Below are positions 1-8,891 of a DNA stretch of 64,000 nt, in pieces; position 1 is the first letter of the stretch; each line of letters starts with the position of its first letter. The stretch covers positions 1-64,000 of the forward strand of contig JARYMM010000004.1 of NCBI GenBank assembly GCA_029907105.1, given 5' to 3'. Made by a program: the position numbers and the translations under genes. The stretch comes from Anaerolineae bacterium. Lineage in GTDB: Bacteria > Chloroflexota > Anaerolineae > UBA3071. The notes beneath the pieces are model-generated. The model was not told where the DNA came from. It saw only the letters and a list, made by a program, of their open reading frames with translations, and searched no databases.

Positions 1-2
1 AC

Positions 3-791
3 TGGTTCCGCCACGTCTGGGAGTACGTCTTCCCGCTCTACCCGGCGTTGATCGTGATGTCGGGCATGCTGGGCATCCCGCTGTCCCGGCTGAGCCTGGC
101 CCAGGCCCCCCTCACGGTGGGAGCCATCGTCGGAGGCGTGCTGATGGGGCTGCGGGGGATTGGCCGGCCGTCCAATCCCGCCGCCGAAGGGCGAGCGCAG
201 CGCTGGCACAGCCTGCGCACCCTGGCCCTGAGCATCTGGCCCATCGTCCTGGTCATCGTGCTCAGCCTGGCCCTGGAGCTGGAACTGGCCCTGAGCCTGA
301 CCATCGCCATCGTCCTCGCCGCCATCGTGCATCGGATGCCGCTGCGCCTTCTGGGCCAGGTGCTGCGCCGCAGCCTGTCCCCACACACCGCCTTGCTCGT
401 GGTCAGCATCATGATCTTCAAACAGCTCGTGCTGGCCAGCGGCGCGGCCGACGAGCTTTCGGCGGCCTTCATCTCCTGGGGCATCGCCCCGCTGCTGATC
501 ACCGTCGCCGTGCCCCTGATGCTGGGGCTGCTGACCGGCCTGACCATGTCCATGGTGGGCATCGGCTATCCCCTGCTGCTCCCCTTCATCACCGGCAGCG
601 AGGTGCATCTCAACACCGCCGTGCTGGCCTTCGGCGCCGGTTTCATCGGCATTCTCCTCTCGCCGCTGCATCTCTGCCTGGCGCTGACGCGGGACTACTT
701 CCAGGCCGACTGGGTGCCGCTCTACCGGCGGCTGCTGCCCGCGGCGGCTTTCGTGGGCCTGGCTGCGGCCGTGGCCTGGCTGCTGGCCTGA
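3..791 (+). CDS. DUF401 family membrane protein (5' partial)
   Basis: The reading frame is open from the first bases of the window, so the N-terminus lies outside; an internal ATG at 48 is not likely to be the true start. The product is almost wholly hydrophobic, with about seven membrane segments visible. Its C-terminal part has the small-residue and proline pattern typical of the DUF401 family, including [12 protein letters not shown] followed by a [17 protein letters not shown] stretch. Family members are predicted polytopic inner-membrane proteins of unknown function; a transporter role is only a guess. It ends 19 bases before hisF on the same strand, so it may be co-transcribed with the histidine and purine genes, although no functional link is known. 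Confidence 0.75.
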   Translation, partial: WFRHVWEYVFPLYPALIVMSGMLGIPLSRLSLAQAPLTVGAIVGGVLMGLRGIGRPSNPAAEGRAQRWHSLRTLALSIWPIVLVIVLSLALELELALSLTIAIVLAAIVHRMPLRLLGQVLRRSLSPHTALLVVSIMIFKQLVLASGAADELSAAFISWGIAPLLITVAVPLMLGLLTGLTMSMVGIGYPLLLPFITGSEVHLNTAVLAFGAGFIGILLSPLHLCLALTRDYFQADWVPLYRRLLPAAAFVGLAAAVAWLLA

Positions 792-810
792 AAGCAGGAA
801 AGGACGTATC

Positions 811-1620
<810 letters not shown>

Positions 1621-1625
1621 GGGAA

Positions 1626-1654
1626 GTAGGGCCAGGTCTCAGACCTGCCCCTAC
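1626..1654. repeat. Palindromic repeat (TAGGGGC family) between hisF and hisIE
   Basis: Fourteen-base arms GTAGGGCCAGGTCT (1626-1639) and AGACCTGCCCCTAC (1641-1654) with one mismatch around a single central base. It lies in the 51-bp gap between the two his genes, upstream of the GGGGAGGGGG ribosome binding site of hisIE. The same outer sequence, TAGGGGC...GCCCCTA, recurs inside hisIE and at the 3' end of the aldehyde:ferredoxin oxidoreductase gene. Confidence 0.8.
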
Positions 1655-1671
1655 TCAAGGGGAGGGGGAAA

Positions 1672-2325
1672 GTGGAGATAGAAGCAGAGATTCGATGGGA
1701 TGAGCAGGGGCTGGTGCCGGCTATCGTGCAGGATGCGCACACGGGCCAGGTGCTCATGCTGGCCTACATGAACGGCGAGGCGCTGGCCCGCACGCTGGAG
1801 ACGGGCCAGGCCTGGTTCTGGAGCCGCAGCCGGGGGGAGCTGTGGCACAAGGGGGCCACGTCGGGGAACATGCAGCGGGTGGTGGAAGTGCGCTACGATT
1901 GTGACGCCGACGCCCTGCTCCTGCGCGTGGAACCGCGCGGCCCGGCCTGCCACACCGGCCACACCAGTTGCTTCTACCGCCGCCTGCCCGGCTCGCCAGA
2001 GGGGGAGGCGGAAGACGATAAGGGGCAGGTTTCAAACCTGCCCCTACTGTGGGCCATCATCCAGGAGCGCAAGGCCCACCCGAAGGAAGGCTCCTACACC
2101 TGCCACCTGCTGGCCGCCGGCCAACCCGAAATCCTCAAGAAGGTAGGCGAGGAAGCGGTGGAGGCCATCGTCGCCGCCCAGTGCGAGGGGGATGCGCGGC
2201 TGGTGAGCGAGCTGGCCGACCTGACCTACCACATCCTGGTGCTCCTGGCGGCGCGTGGCCTCTCCTGGGCCGATGTGGAGGCGGAACTGGCGCGGCGGTT
2301 CCCGATTGCGGAGTGCGGAATGTAA
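1672..2325 (+). CDS. hisIE: Bifunctional phosphoribosyl-AMP cyclohydrolase / phosphoribosyl-ATP pyrophosphatase HisIE
   Basis: The enzyme performs steps two and three of histidine synthesis. The HisI domain (about residues 1-105) has the zinc cysteines C77, C93 and C100 in the YDCDAD and [14 protein letters not shown] motifs. The HisE domain (about 128-205) has the helical [11 protein letters not shown] metal-binding segment. The start is a GTG at 1672 behind a purine-rich GGGGAGGGGG site. The interdomain linker (about residues 117-125) is encoded by a perfect palindrome, and the last residues (IAECGM) are encoded by another repeat, so the natural C-terminus was probably altered. The gene lies between hisF and purH on the same strand. 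Confidence 0.93.
   Translation: MEIEAEIRWDEQGLVPAIVQDAHTGQVLMLAYMNGEALARTLETGQAWFWSRSRGELWHKGATSGNMQRVVEVRYDCDADALLLRVEPRGPACHTGHTSCFYRRLPGSPEGEAEDDKGQVSNLPLLWAIIQERKAHPKEGSYTCHLLAAGQPEILKKVGEEAVEAIVAAQCEGDARLVSELADLTYHILVLLAARGLSWADVEAELARRFPIAECGM
2021..2045. repeat. Palindromic repeat in frame in the hisI-hisE linker
   Basis: Perfect 12-bp arms AGGGGCAGGTTT (2021-2032) and AAACCTGCCCCT (2034-2045) around one base. It belongs to the same family as the element at 1626-1654 and encodes residues of the linker joining the two catalytic domains, where an insertion is structurally tolerable. Confidence 0.85.
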
Positions 2326-2375
2326 TGCGGAATACAGATCCTGCAATCCGCATTCCGCAATCCGCAATCCGCAAT
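2304..2375. repeat. ATTGCGGA repeat cluster at hisIE end / purH leader
   Basis: Several copies of ATTGCGGA and its complement TCCGCAAT face each other and can fold into alternative hairpins. The left copies encode the last residues and contain the stop region of hisIE; the right copies end at base 2375, immediately before the GGAGGG ribosome binding site of purH (2376-2381). A folded RNA here could influence purH translation, but that is inference. Confidence 0.7.
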
Positions 2376-2384
2376 GGAGGGAAT

Positions 2385-3953
2385 ATGTCCATCCAACGAG
2401 CATTGCTGAGCGTTTCCGACAAGACCGGCCTGGTGGAGTTTGCCCGCGGGCTGGCCGATTGGGGCGTGGAGCTCATCTCCACCGGCGGCACGGCCCACAC
2501 GCTGCGCCAGGCGGGCCTGGCCGTGCGCACGGTGGAAGAGGTCACCGGCTTCCCCGAGATCCTGGACGGGCGGGTCAAGACCCTGCATCCGGCCATCCAC
2601 GGCGGCATCCTGGCCCGCCGGGAGCCGGCCCACCTGGCCGAACTGGCTGCCCATGCCATCGGGCCCCTTGACCTGGTGGCCGTCAACCTCTACCCCTTCG
2701 CCCAGACCGTGGCCCGGCCCGAGGTGACCTTGGCCGAAGCCGTGGAGCAGATAGACATCGGCGGCGTGGCCCTGTTGCGGGCGGCGGCCAAGAACTTCGC
2801 CGCTGTGACCGTGCTCTGCGACCCGGCCGACTACCCGCCCGTTCTGGCCGAGCTGCGCCGGCGAGGTGACGTCTCCCTGGCCACGCGCCAGCGGCTGGCA
2901 CTCAAGGCCTTCCGCCACACGGCGGGCTACGACGCCGCCATTGCCGACTACCTGGCCGGCCAGTTCCCTGAGGCCTCTGCCGAGGCGTCCCACCGAAGGG
3001 CCAGCGAGCCTTTCCCTGCCGAGCTGCACCTGCACCTCTGGCGTGTGCAGGCCCTGCGCTACGGCGAAAACCCCCATCAGCAGGCCGCCCTCTACGGCCT
3101 GGCCCCGGAAGCCACACCCCTGGGCGGGCGGCTGCTGCAGGGCAAGCCCCTCTCCTACAACAACCTCCTCGACCTGGACGCCGCCTGGCACGCCGTGGGC
3201 GACTTTTCGGCCCCCACCGTGGTCATCGTCAAACACAACAACCCCTGCGGCGTGGCCTGCGCGGAGACCCTGGCTGGGGCCTTCTCTCTGGCCCTGGCCG
3301 GCGACCCGCTGTCGGCCTTCGGCGGCGTCATCGCCGTCAACCGCCCCTTCGATGAAACGGTGGCGGAGGCTCTGGACAACCTGTTCGTGGAGGCCATCGC
3401 CGCCCCCGGCTTCACCGCCGGGGCGCGCCAAGAGCTGGCCCAGAGGCCCGGTTGCCGCCTTTTGGAGATGGGCGACGTAGAGACAGGGCTTGCCCCTGCC
3501 CCGGAGTGGGAACTGCGCAGCGTGCGGCAGGGCATCCTGCTGCAGGAGCCCGACACGCCGGGAGACGAGGAATGGCGGGTGGTGAGCGCGCGTCAGCCGA
3601 CGGCCGGGGAACGGGAGAGCCTGGCCTTCGCCTGGCGGGTGGTCAGGCACGTGCGCTCCAACGCCATCGTCCTGGCGCGGGGCCAGGCCACGGTGGGGAT
3701 CGGAGCAGGGCAGATGAGCCGGGTGGACGCCGTGCGCCTGGCCGTGCTCAAGGCCGGCGAGCGGGCCAGAGGGGCGGTACTGGCCTCCGATGCCTTCTTC
3801 CCCTTCCCCGACGGAGTAGAGGAGGCGGCGCGGGCGGGGGTGACGGCGGTCGTCCAGCCGGGCGGCTCTGTGCGCGACGAGGAGGTCATCGCTGCCGCCG
3901 ACGCGGCCGGGCTGGCCATGCTCTTCACCGGACGCCGCCATTTCCGCCACTGA
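2385..3953 (+). CDS. purH: Bifunctional AICAR formyltransferase / IMP cyclohydrolase PurH
   Basis: PurH catalyses the last two steps of de novo IMP synthesis. The N-terminal MGS-like IMP cyclohydrolase domain (about 1-195) has [12 protein letters not shown] and the STGGTAHTL phosphate site. The C-terminal AICAR transformylase domain has [11 protein letters not shown], the catalytic VKHNNPCG motif and [11 protein letters not shown]. The length of 522 residues is normal for the family. The frame is open upstream of 2385, but the ATG there has a GGAGGG site and the protein starts as expected ([13 protein letters not shown]). The interdomain region at about residues 195-210 is encoded by a repeat also found inside the PHP gene at 47829. 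The position after hisF and hisIE links it to AICAR recycling. Confidence 0.95.
   Translation: MSIQRALLSVSDKTGLVEFARGLADWGVELISTGGTAHTLRQAGLAVRTVEEVTGFPEILDGRVKTLHPAIHGGILARREPAHLAELAAHAIGPLDLVAVNLYPFAQTVARPEVTLAEAVEQIDIGGVALLRAAAKNFAAVTVLCDPADYPPVLAELRRRGDVSLATRQRLALKAFRHTAGYDAAIADYLAGQFPEASAEASHRRASEPFPAELHLHLWRVQALRYGENPHQQAALYGLAPEATPLGGRLLQGKPLSYNNLLDLDAAWHAVGDFSAPTVVIVKHNNPCGVACAETLAGAFSLALAGDPLSAFGGVIAVNRPFDETVAEALDNLFVEAIAAPGFTAGARQELAQRPGCRLLEMGDVETGLAPAPEWELRSVRQGILLQEPDTPGDEEWRVVSARQPTAGERESLAFAWRVVRHVRSNAIVLARGQATVGIGAGQMSRVDAVRLAVLKAGERARGAVLASDAFFPFPDGVEEAARAGVTAVVQPGGSVRDEEVIAAADAAGLAMLFTGRRHFRH
2966..2991. repeat. Dispersed repeat in frame inside purH
   Basis: The reverse complement reads GACGCCTCGGC, then A, then GAGGCC and TCAGGG. 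Nearly the same string occurs in the PHP-domain gene at 47829-47853, differing by one substitution and one inserted base. In purH it encodes an Ala/Glu/Ser-rich piece between the two enzyme domains. Confidence 0.65.
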
Positions 3954-3981
3954 CGCCTCTCAGCGGGCCAGTGTCAAAACC

Positions 3982-3999
3982 GGGGATCTGACGATCCCC
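3982..3999. terminator. Hairpin between convergent purH and Ldh_2 genes
   Basis: GGGGATC (3982-3988), loop TGAC, GATCCCC (3993-3999). It lies 28 bases after purH and abuts the stop codon of the opposing gene. No clear T-run follows on either strand, so it may be a weak bidirectional terminator or a repeat: the same GATC-TGrC-GATC core occurs at 28620-28635 and 54565-54584. Confidence 0.4.
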
Positions 4000-5109
4000 T
4001 CAAAGCAAATTTCCATTTAGAACAGGAGGGGGAGAAACCCCGTACTCTTCGCCAATGGCGCAGATTTCGGCGTAGGTGGTCCGCAGCAGCGGGACCCCCA
4101 GGCGCAGGCACTCGGCCTCCCTCTCGAATTCCTTCTGGCCGGCGAAGTAGACCCGCTCAGCACCCTCGGCGGGAGGGCTCTCCCGCAGGCCCCTGAGCAG
4201 GCGGTCCATCTGGCGACGGAACCCCCGCGGGTCACGGAAGGCAGCGATCTTGATGGCCCCGAAGAAATGGCTGACTCGCCCGGCAGAGGTCTCCGTATCG
4301 GAGAGCTCCGCTCCGCAAGGGGCAGCGCAGAGCACGGCGCACAGGATATCCACCATGATGGCCAGCCCGTATCCCTTGTGCCCGCCGAAATCCTCCCCCG
4401 CGCCCCCCAGGGGCAAAAGGCCGCCTCCCCGGCGATGGAACATGTCATCCAGAAGGGTACGGGCATCCTTTGCCGGTTGACCGGCCCTGTCCACGGCCCA
4501 TCCCGCAGGGAGCTCTTTGCCAAGCCGCTCATACACCTCGATCTTCCCGCGGGTGACTACGGTGGTGGACATGTCCAGCACGAAAGCCCGCTCTTCGTCG
4601 GCCGGCGCGGCAAAGGCCAGAGGATTGGTGCCGTACATGACCTGACGTCCGAAGGTGGGCACCGCCAGGGCCGCCGTATTGGTCATGGCGATCCCCAGCA
4701 TGTCTTCTGGCAGGGCCATCATCGCATAGTAGCCGGCGATGCCGAAGTGGTTCGAGTCGCGGACGCACCCGAAGGCTGCCCCGTTTCCCCTGGCCTTCTC
4801 GATCACCATGCGCATGGCCCTGACGCTGACCGGCGCGCCCATCGCCCCATGTGCGTCAATCACCACCGATGCCGGCGTGTCCACCAGGACCTCGACGGGC
4901 GCCCGGGGGCAGATCACGCCCGTCTTGAGCCCGTTGACGTATCTCCCCAGGCGCGCCACGCCGTGCGATGGGATGCCGCGGGCATCCGCCGCCACCAGCA
5001 CTCTGGCTGCCGTTCTGCCATCCTCTTCTGAGAGGTCGAGGCTCTGGAAAACCCGCTGACAGAAGCTTTCCAGAGCCTCGCCCTGTATCCTCACAACCTG
5101 TGTTTCCAT
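4000..5109 (-). CDS. Ldh_2 family (malate / L-lactate / ureidoglycolate-type) NAD(P)-dependent dehydrogenase
   Basis: The 369-residue protein belongs to the malate/L-lactate dehydrogenase family (Ldh_2), which oxidises or reduces 2-hydroxy acids with NAD(P) and has a fold unlike classical LDH. Family signatures are SHGVARLGRYV near residue 53, DSNHFGIAGYY, the MYGTNPLAFAAP segment, and GGHKGYGLAIMVDIL in the C-terminal half. The ATG is preceded by GAGGGG. It is the last gene of the minus-strand sugar locus, 13 bases downstream of the MoaD-like gene, which suggests a role on a hydroxy- or keto-acid made from the sugar. The exact substrate cannot be assigned from sequence alone. Confidence 0.85.
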   Translation of the reverse strand: METQVVRIQGEALESFCQRVFQSLDLSEEDGRTAARVLVAADARGIPSHGVARLGRYVNGLKTGVICPRAPVEVLVDTPASVVIDAHGAMGAPVSVRAMRMVIEKARGNGAAFGCVRDSNHFGIAGYYAMMALPEDMLGIAMTNTAALAVPTFGRQVMYGTNPLAFAAPADEERAFVLDMSTTVVTRGKIEVYERLGKELPAGWAVDRAGQPAKDARTLLDDMFHRRGGGLLPLGGAGEDFGGHKGYGLAIMVDILCAVLCAAPCGAELSDTETSAGRVSHFFGAIKIAAFRDPRGFRRQMDRLLRGLRESPPAEGAERVYFAGQKEFEREAECLRLGVPLLRTTYAEICAIGEEYGVSPPPVLNGNLL

Positions 5110-5122
5110 GAACGACCCCTCA

Positions 5123-5392
5123 TCACCCGCCAGCGAGGGGAGGAAAAAGCGCTATCACATCCCCTTCCCTGATCTCGGTGGAAAGCCGGGCAGGGAATTG
5201 CTCCCAGCCCCTTCCGTTGAGGATGGCCATCACCTGGGGGTTGGGCAGGGAGAACCCGTAGCGCCTGTTCAGCCATCCGGCCACATCGCCCAGGGTAGCG
5301 CCTGCCGGGAAAGTGACCTCCTCCTGTCGGCACCCCGTCCGGTCTCTGAGGCTGGCGAGGTACTTTATCTGCACCCTGACGCTGTCTTCCAT
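5123..5392 (-). CDS. MoaD/ThiS-like beta-grasp protein
   Basis: This small protein (89 residues from the ATG at 5392) has the ubiquitin-like MoaD fold pattern: an N-terminal beta strand (VQIKYLASLRDRTG), a GATLGDVAGWL helix, and a C-terminal PPLAGG whose terminal Gly-Gly is the activation site for thiocarboxylation in molybdopterin synthesis. It lies just downstream of the aldehyde:ferredoxin oxidoreductase gene, a common arrangement for tungsten enzymes in archaea and anaerobes, so it is probably dedicated to the tungsto-pterin cofactor of that enzyme. The frame is open upstream to 5476, but the protein would then include residues read from the palindrome at 5405-5428. Confidence 0.85.
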   Translation of the reverse strand: MEDSVRVQIKYLASLRDRTGCRQEEVTFPAGATLGDVAGWLNRRYGFSLPNPQVMAILNGRGWEQFPARLSTEIREGDVIALFPPLAGG

Positions 5393-5404
5393 CACAAAGC
5401 CAGC

Positions 5405-5428
5405 AGGGGCGGACGGCCGTCCGCCCCT
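5405..5428. repeat. Perfect 24-bp palindrome at the AOR stop codon
   Basis: AGGGGCGGACGG (5405-5416) followed directly by CCGTCCGCCCCT (5417-5428). It overlaps the TAG stop of the oxidoreductase gene and separates it from the MoaD-like gene. Its ends match the TAGGGGC...GCCCCTA family seen at 1626 and 2021, with a different centre. It could stabilise the 3' end of upstream mRNA. Confidence 0.8.
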
Positions 5429-7244
5429 AATCCTCCAGGCCCAACTGGCGCACCGCTTCCGGCCTGGGCACGCCATCCTCGTCCCAGCCCCGCGCCTGGT
5501 AGTACTCGTCCAGCATGACGGCGTACATCTCTTCGGTCAAGATGCGCCCCCTGGTCGGCCCCGTGGGTATCGCCTCCTGCGTGATGCGCTCCGGCAGGAG
5601 GTCGTCCTTCCGCCGTATGCCCTCGCGGTTGAGGATCAGCCGCTCCAGGGTGTAGATGCGGGCGCCGATCTCCATCAGCTCGGGGGTGAAATCGTGGCCG
5701 GTCACCGCCGCCAGCACGTCGCCCTGGGGCTCGTCGCCGAAGCCCAGGGCGCCCCTGACCACCGTGCACAGGCCCAGGCTGTCCACGTAAGCCCGGTTGT
5801 CCTGGAGGGTCTTCACCAGGAGGCCCTTGCCCTTCAGGGCGAAGCGATCATACTGGCCGCTCTGTAGCTCGGCGCGGATCGTCCAGCCGCCCACGTTGTG
5901 GCAGGCCCCCCGGCTGGACGTGCCGTAGGTCAGGCCGTTGCCGTGAAAGCCGCGCGGGTCATAGGCGGCGAAGGGCAACCCCTTGACGGCCAGGATGTAG
6001 CGCTTCCATTCCGGCCGCTCCCGTGCCACATGGGCCATGCCCTCGGCCAGCAGGTCGCCGATGCCCCGCCGCTCACCGATCAGCCTGACCATTTCCACCA
6101 GCGCCTGGCCACTGCCGAAACGGGCTTCGATCCCCTCCGTCTCCCGGGAGGAGATCAGGCCCCGTTCGTAGAGCTCCATGGCCAGGGCGACGGCGTTGCC
6201 CGTGGAGATGGTATCTATGCCCAGCTCATCGCACAGTTGGGTGGCGGCGACGATAGCGCCGAAATCGTCCACGCCGCAATCAGGCCCCAACATGCCAATG
6301 GTTTCATATTCCACCCGCGCCTGCGCCCCGGCAAAGGGGCCTTCCTTCACCCGACACACCTTGCCACAGGCCACCGGGCAATGGTAACAGGCATAGTTCT
6401 TCACCCAATACTCCTGGCGCATGGCGTGGGCGTCTATGTTGTCCATGCCCTCGAAATAGGCGGTCTGGAAATTGCGTGTGGGCATGCAGCCCAGCTCGTT
6501 GATGATCTCGAGGTACTGGGGCGTGCCGTAGCGCGTGTGGTTGGCGCGGGTCTCCCGCAGGTTCCTGATGGCCTCCTGCCGGATTTCGGCCACCCTCTTC
6601 TCATCGGCCACGGGGATGGTGCCGCGGCCCAGCACGGCGATGCCCTTCAGCCTCTTGGAGGCCAGCACAGCTCCTGCCCCTCCCCGGCCCACGGCGCGCG
6701 AGTCCACATTGATGTAGGCCAGCCGAACCAGCCGTTCGGCCGCCGGGCCGATGCACAGCGCGCCCGCCCGGCGGTCGCCTATGGCCTCCCTCAGCGCCGC
6801 CAGAGCCCTGTCGGTGGTCCAACCCCGCCAGGGGCGGGCATCGCCGAAGGTCACCTCGCCGTCCCGGATCAGCAGATAGGTCCACTCGGCGGCCTGCCCC
6901 TCGATGATGAGCCCATCGAAGCCGCAGAACTTGAGTTGCGGGCCGAAATCCCCGCCGCTGTTGGCGCAGAGGTAGATCCCCGTCTCCGGGGACCTGGTGC
7001 TCAGCCCCATCTTGGTGGTGGAGGGCAGGTTGACGCCCGTCAGGGGGCCCGTGACCAGGAAAACCTTGTTGGCCGGGTCGAACGGCTTCACCTGCGGGCC
7101 GATTTCGTCGTAGTACATCCTGGCCGCCAGGCCGCGCGCCCCCAGCAGCTTGCGAAGCTCGTTTTCCTTCAGAGCCTCGGTGCGGCATTCCCTGCTCGAA
7201 AGGTTGATGCGCAGGATCTTTCCCAAGTAGCCACCTTGAAACAT
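5427..7244 (-). CDS. aor: Aldehyde:ferredoxin oxidoreductase (tungsten-dependent)
   Basis: AOR oxidises aldehydes to carboxylic acids with ferredoxin as acceptor, using a tungsten bis-pterin and one [4Fe-4S] cluster. From the ATG at 7244 (site TCTGAGGGAG) the protein has 605 residues. The cluster cysteines C286, C289, C293 (CYHCPVAC) and C493 (SLGLC) match the spacing known from Pyrococcus furiosus AOR, also 605 residues. The N-terminal MFQGGYLGKILRINL and the pterin-binding NSGGDFG are typical. It follows a 2-hydroxyacid dehydrogenase gene and precedes the MoaD-like gene. In this sugar locus a glyceraldehyde- or sugar-derived aldehyde is a plausible substrate, by inference. It points to anaerobic or low-potential metabolism. 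Confidence 0.93.
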   Translation of the reverse strand: MFQGGYLGKILRINLSSRECRTEALKENELRKLLGARGLAARMYYDEIGPQVKPFDPANKVFLVTGPLTGVNLPSTTKMGLSTRSPETGIYLCANSGGDFGPQLKFCGFDGLIIEGQAAEWTYLLIRDGEVTFGDARPWRGWTTDRALAALREAIGDRRAGALCIGPAAERLVRLAYINVDSRAVGRGGAGAVLASKRLKGIAVLGRGTIPVADEKRVAEIRQEAIRNLRETRANHTRYGTPQYLEIINELGCMPTRNFQTAYFEGMDNIDAHAMRQEYWVKNYACYHCPVACGKVCRVKEGPFAGAQARVEYETIGMLGPDCGVDDFGAIVAATQLCDELGIDTISTGNAVALAMELYERGLISSRETEGIEARFGSGQALVEMVRLIGERRGIGDLLAEGMAHVARERPEWKRYILAVKGLPFAAYDPRGFHGNGLTYGTSSRGACHNVGGWTIRAELQSGQYDRFALKGKGLLVKTLQDNRAYVDSLGLCTVVRGALGFGDEPQGDVLAAVTGHDFTPELMEIGARIYTLERLILNREGIRRKDDLLPERITQEAIPTGPTRGRILTEEMYAVMLDEYYQARGWDEDGVPRPEAVRQLGLED

Positions 7245-7255
7245 GGCAATCTCCC

Positions 7256-8224
7256 TCAGATGACGCGGTGGAGTGGCTCCTCGCCCCGCAGCACGGCCAG
7301 GCAGTCGCGCAGCGCACCCCACCCCATGGCGTTGATCGCCGCATCGGTGTGCGCCCCGATGTGCGGCGTGGCGATGACCTGAGGCAGGGAGAGCAGCGGG
7401 TGGTCCGGGCCGGGCGGTTCCTGGGCGAACACATCCAGGGCCGCGCCCCGCAGGTGGCCGCTCTGCAGCGCGGCGAACAGCGCCTCCTCGTCCACCAGCT
7501 CCCCCCGCGCCGTGTTAATAAGAAAGGCGCCGCGCTTCATCCGGGCCAGGAAGTCAGCATTCACCATGCCCCGCGTCTCCGGCAGGAGCGGCACGTGGAG
7601 GGAGAGGAAGTCGCTCCTGGAGATGACCTCCTCCTGTGGGCAGAGGAGCGCACCGAACTCCCGCGCGGTTGCTGCATCCACCGCCGGATCATAGGCCAGG
7701 ACGGTGCATTCGAAGCCCCGCAGGCGGCGGGCCACCTGCCTGCCCACGGCCCCCAGGCCAAGGAGGCCCACCACTTTCCCTTCCAGCGAGACGCCCTCGG
7801 CCCGCGCTGGCCGGCCGGCCCTGATCTCCTGGTTGGCCAGGGGGATCATGCGGGCCAGCGCCAGCATCAACCCGACGGTCAGTTCGGCCACGGCGGTCGC
7901 GTTCACGCCAGGCGTGTTGGTGACGACGACGCCTTTCTCGCCGGCTGCCTCCAGGTCCACCTGGTCTACCCCCACCCCGTAGCGGGCGATGACCCGCAGC
8001 CGGTCGGCTGCCTCCAGGGCAGCCCGGTCAATGATGTCCAGGCCGGCGATGTAGCCATCGCAACCCGGCAGGAGCGCCCGCACCTCGGCGGAGGTGAGCG
8101 AACGGCCGAGGGGGTTGTAGACCACCTCGCCGACGGCCGCTTCCAACTCGGCCTTGAGCCGCGGGTCGTACTTGCCAAAGGAGCGTGGGGTGACCAGCAC
8201 CCGACAGGAACGCAGATCTCTCAT
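7256..8224 (-). CDS. D-isomer-specific 2-hydroxyacid dehydrogenase (phosphoglycerate dehydrogenase-like)
   Basis: The protein (322 residues) is an NAD-dependent D-2-hydroxyacid dehydrogenase. The Rossmann motif GLGAVG is at residues 156-161, with the following NTARGELVDEEAL (active-site Arg) and PHIGAHT (active-site His) motifs; the N-terminal part has ARYGVGVDQVDL. It lacks the ACT regulatory domain of long SerA enzymes, so a catabolic hydroxyacid (glycerate-, hydroxypyruvate- or sugar-acid-related) role is as likely as serine synthesis. It starts 2 bases after the phosphoglucose isomerase gene ends, with a GGGGGAG site, and is 11 bases from the AOR gene, so all are probably one transcript. 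Confidence 0.88.
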   Translation of the reverse strand: MRDLRSCRVLVTPRSFGKYDPRLKAELEAAVGEVVYNPLGRSLTSAEVRALLPGCDGYIAGLDIIDRAALEAADRLRVIARYGVGVDQVDLEAAGEKGVVVTNTPGVNATAVAELTVGLMLALARMIPLANQEIRAGRPARAEGVSLEGKVVGLLGLGAVGRQVARRLRGFECTVLAYDPAVDAATAREFGALLCPQEEVISRSDFLSLHVPLLPETRGMVNADFLARMKRGAFLINTARGELVDEEALFAALQSGHLRGAALDVFAQEPPGPDHPLLSLPQVIATPHIGAHTDAAINAMGWGALRDCLAVLRGEEPLHRVI

Positions 8225-8226
8225 CG

Positions 8227-8808
8227 CTACTCCCCCGCACGCCAGCGCGGATTGTCCACTATGCAGGGCTGGCTATCGCGCTCTACGACCAGCTTGCGGA
8301 AGCCCTGCCTCTCGATGGTGCCGTAATCGTGCCCGGCGTAGGCCGGATAAGTGAAGAACATCACCAGGTCCTTTTCCCTGCCGGTATTGACGGAGCGATG
8401 GGCCCAGCGCGGCGGGATGTAGAGCACCTTTCCCGGACGCAGTTCCTCGACAGCCCACTCGCCTTCGGGTGTCTCCATCACCATCATGCCCTCGCCCTGC
8501 AGGCAATAATAGACCTCTGCGGTCTCCAGGACGGCGTGGAAATGCCCCTTGGTCATGAAGTACTCGTCCCCTACCTTCCCCGGGTGCACGATGGAGACGC
8601 CATGCAGCAGCTCGCCCGGCACCTCGGGCCGGTGGATCTCGTAGACCTCGTACAGAACGACGTCCTCCCGCGCCAGCATCGCCTCATAGCTGCCCTGATC
8701 GGCATATTGCCCTCTCATGGAGGAAAGCGTACGGACGATGTGATGGTCGTATTGGCTGGGAATCCCGCCCGGCAGAGCGATGCTGATGGTAAACGGACCA
8801 TCTTGCAT
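8227..8808 (-). CDS. pgiA: Cupin-type (archaeal-type) glucose-6-phosphate isomerase
   Basis: The enzyme interconverts glucose-6-phosphate and fructose-6-phosphate. It is the small cupin form, unrelated to classical PGI. The cupin metal ligands H89, H91 and E98 (GHFHAVLETAE) and H137 (PPRWAHRSVN) sit one residue from those of the Pyrococcus furiosus enzyme (H88, H90, E97, H136). YYCLQGEGMMVM and the TYPAYAGHDYG segment are also typical; 193 residues is a normal length. Cupin PGIs are best known in archaea and sporadic in bacteria. Here it sits between a Gfo/Idh dehydrogenase and a hydroxyacid dehydrogenase in a sugar cluster, so an isomerase role on a related sugar phosphate is possible. Confidence 0.87.
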   Translation of the reverse strand: MQDGPFTISIALPGGIPSQYDHHIVRTLSSMRGQYADQGSYEAMLAREDVVLYEVYEIHRPEVPGELLHGVSIVHPGKVGDEYFMTKGHFHAVLETAEVYYCLQGEGMMVMETPEGEWAVEELRPGKVLYIPPRWAHRSVNTGREKDLVMFFTYPAYAGHDYGTIERQGFRKLVVERDSQPCIVDNPRWRAGE

Positions 8809-8891
8809 AAAGCATTCTCCCTTGAATGTTCCAACGCTTGAACGTTCAATAAAGTGCCTGTCACCTCATTTGTGGCTCTGTCGCGCATGTT

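Noticed and set aside
2226-3950. 574-codon frame on the minus strand
   Set aside because: Antisense to purH, rich in Gly/Arg/His, without any family motif.
5898-7382. 494-codon frame on the plus strand
   Set aside because: Antisense to AOR and the hydroxyacid dehydrogenase gene; composition is that of a shadow frame.
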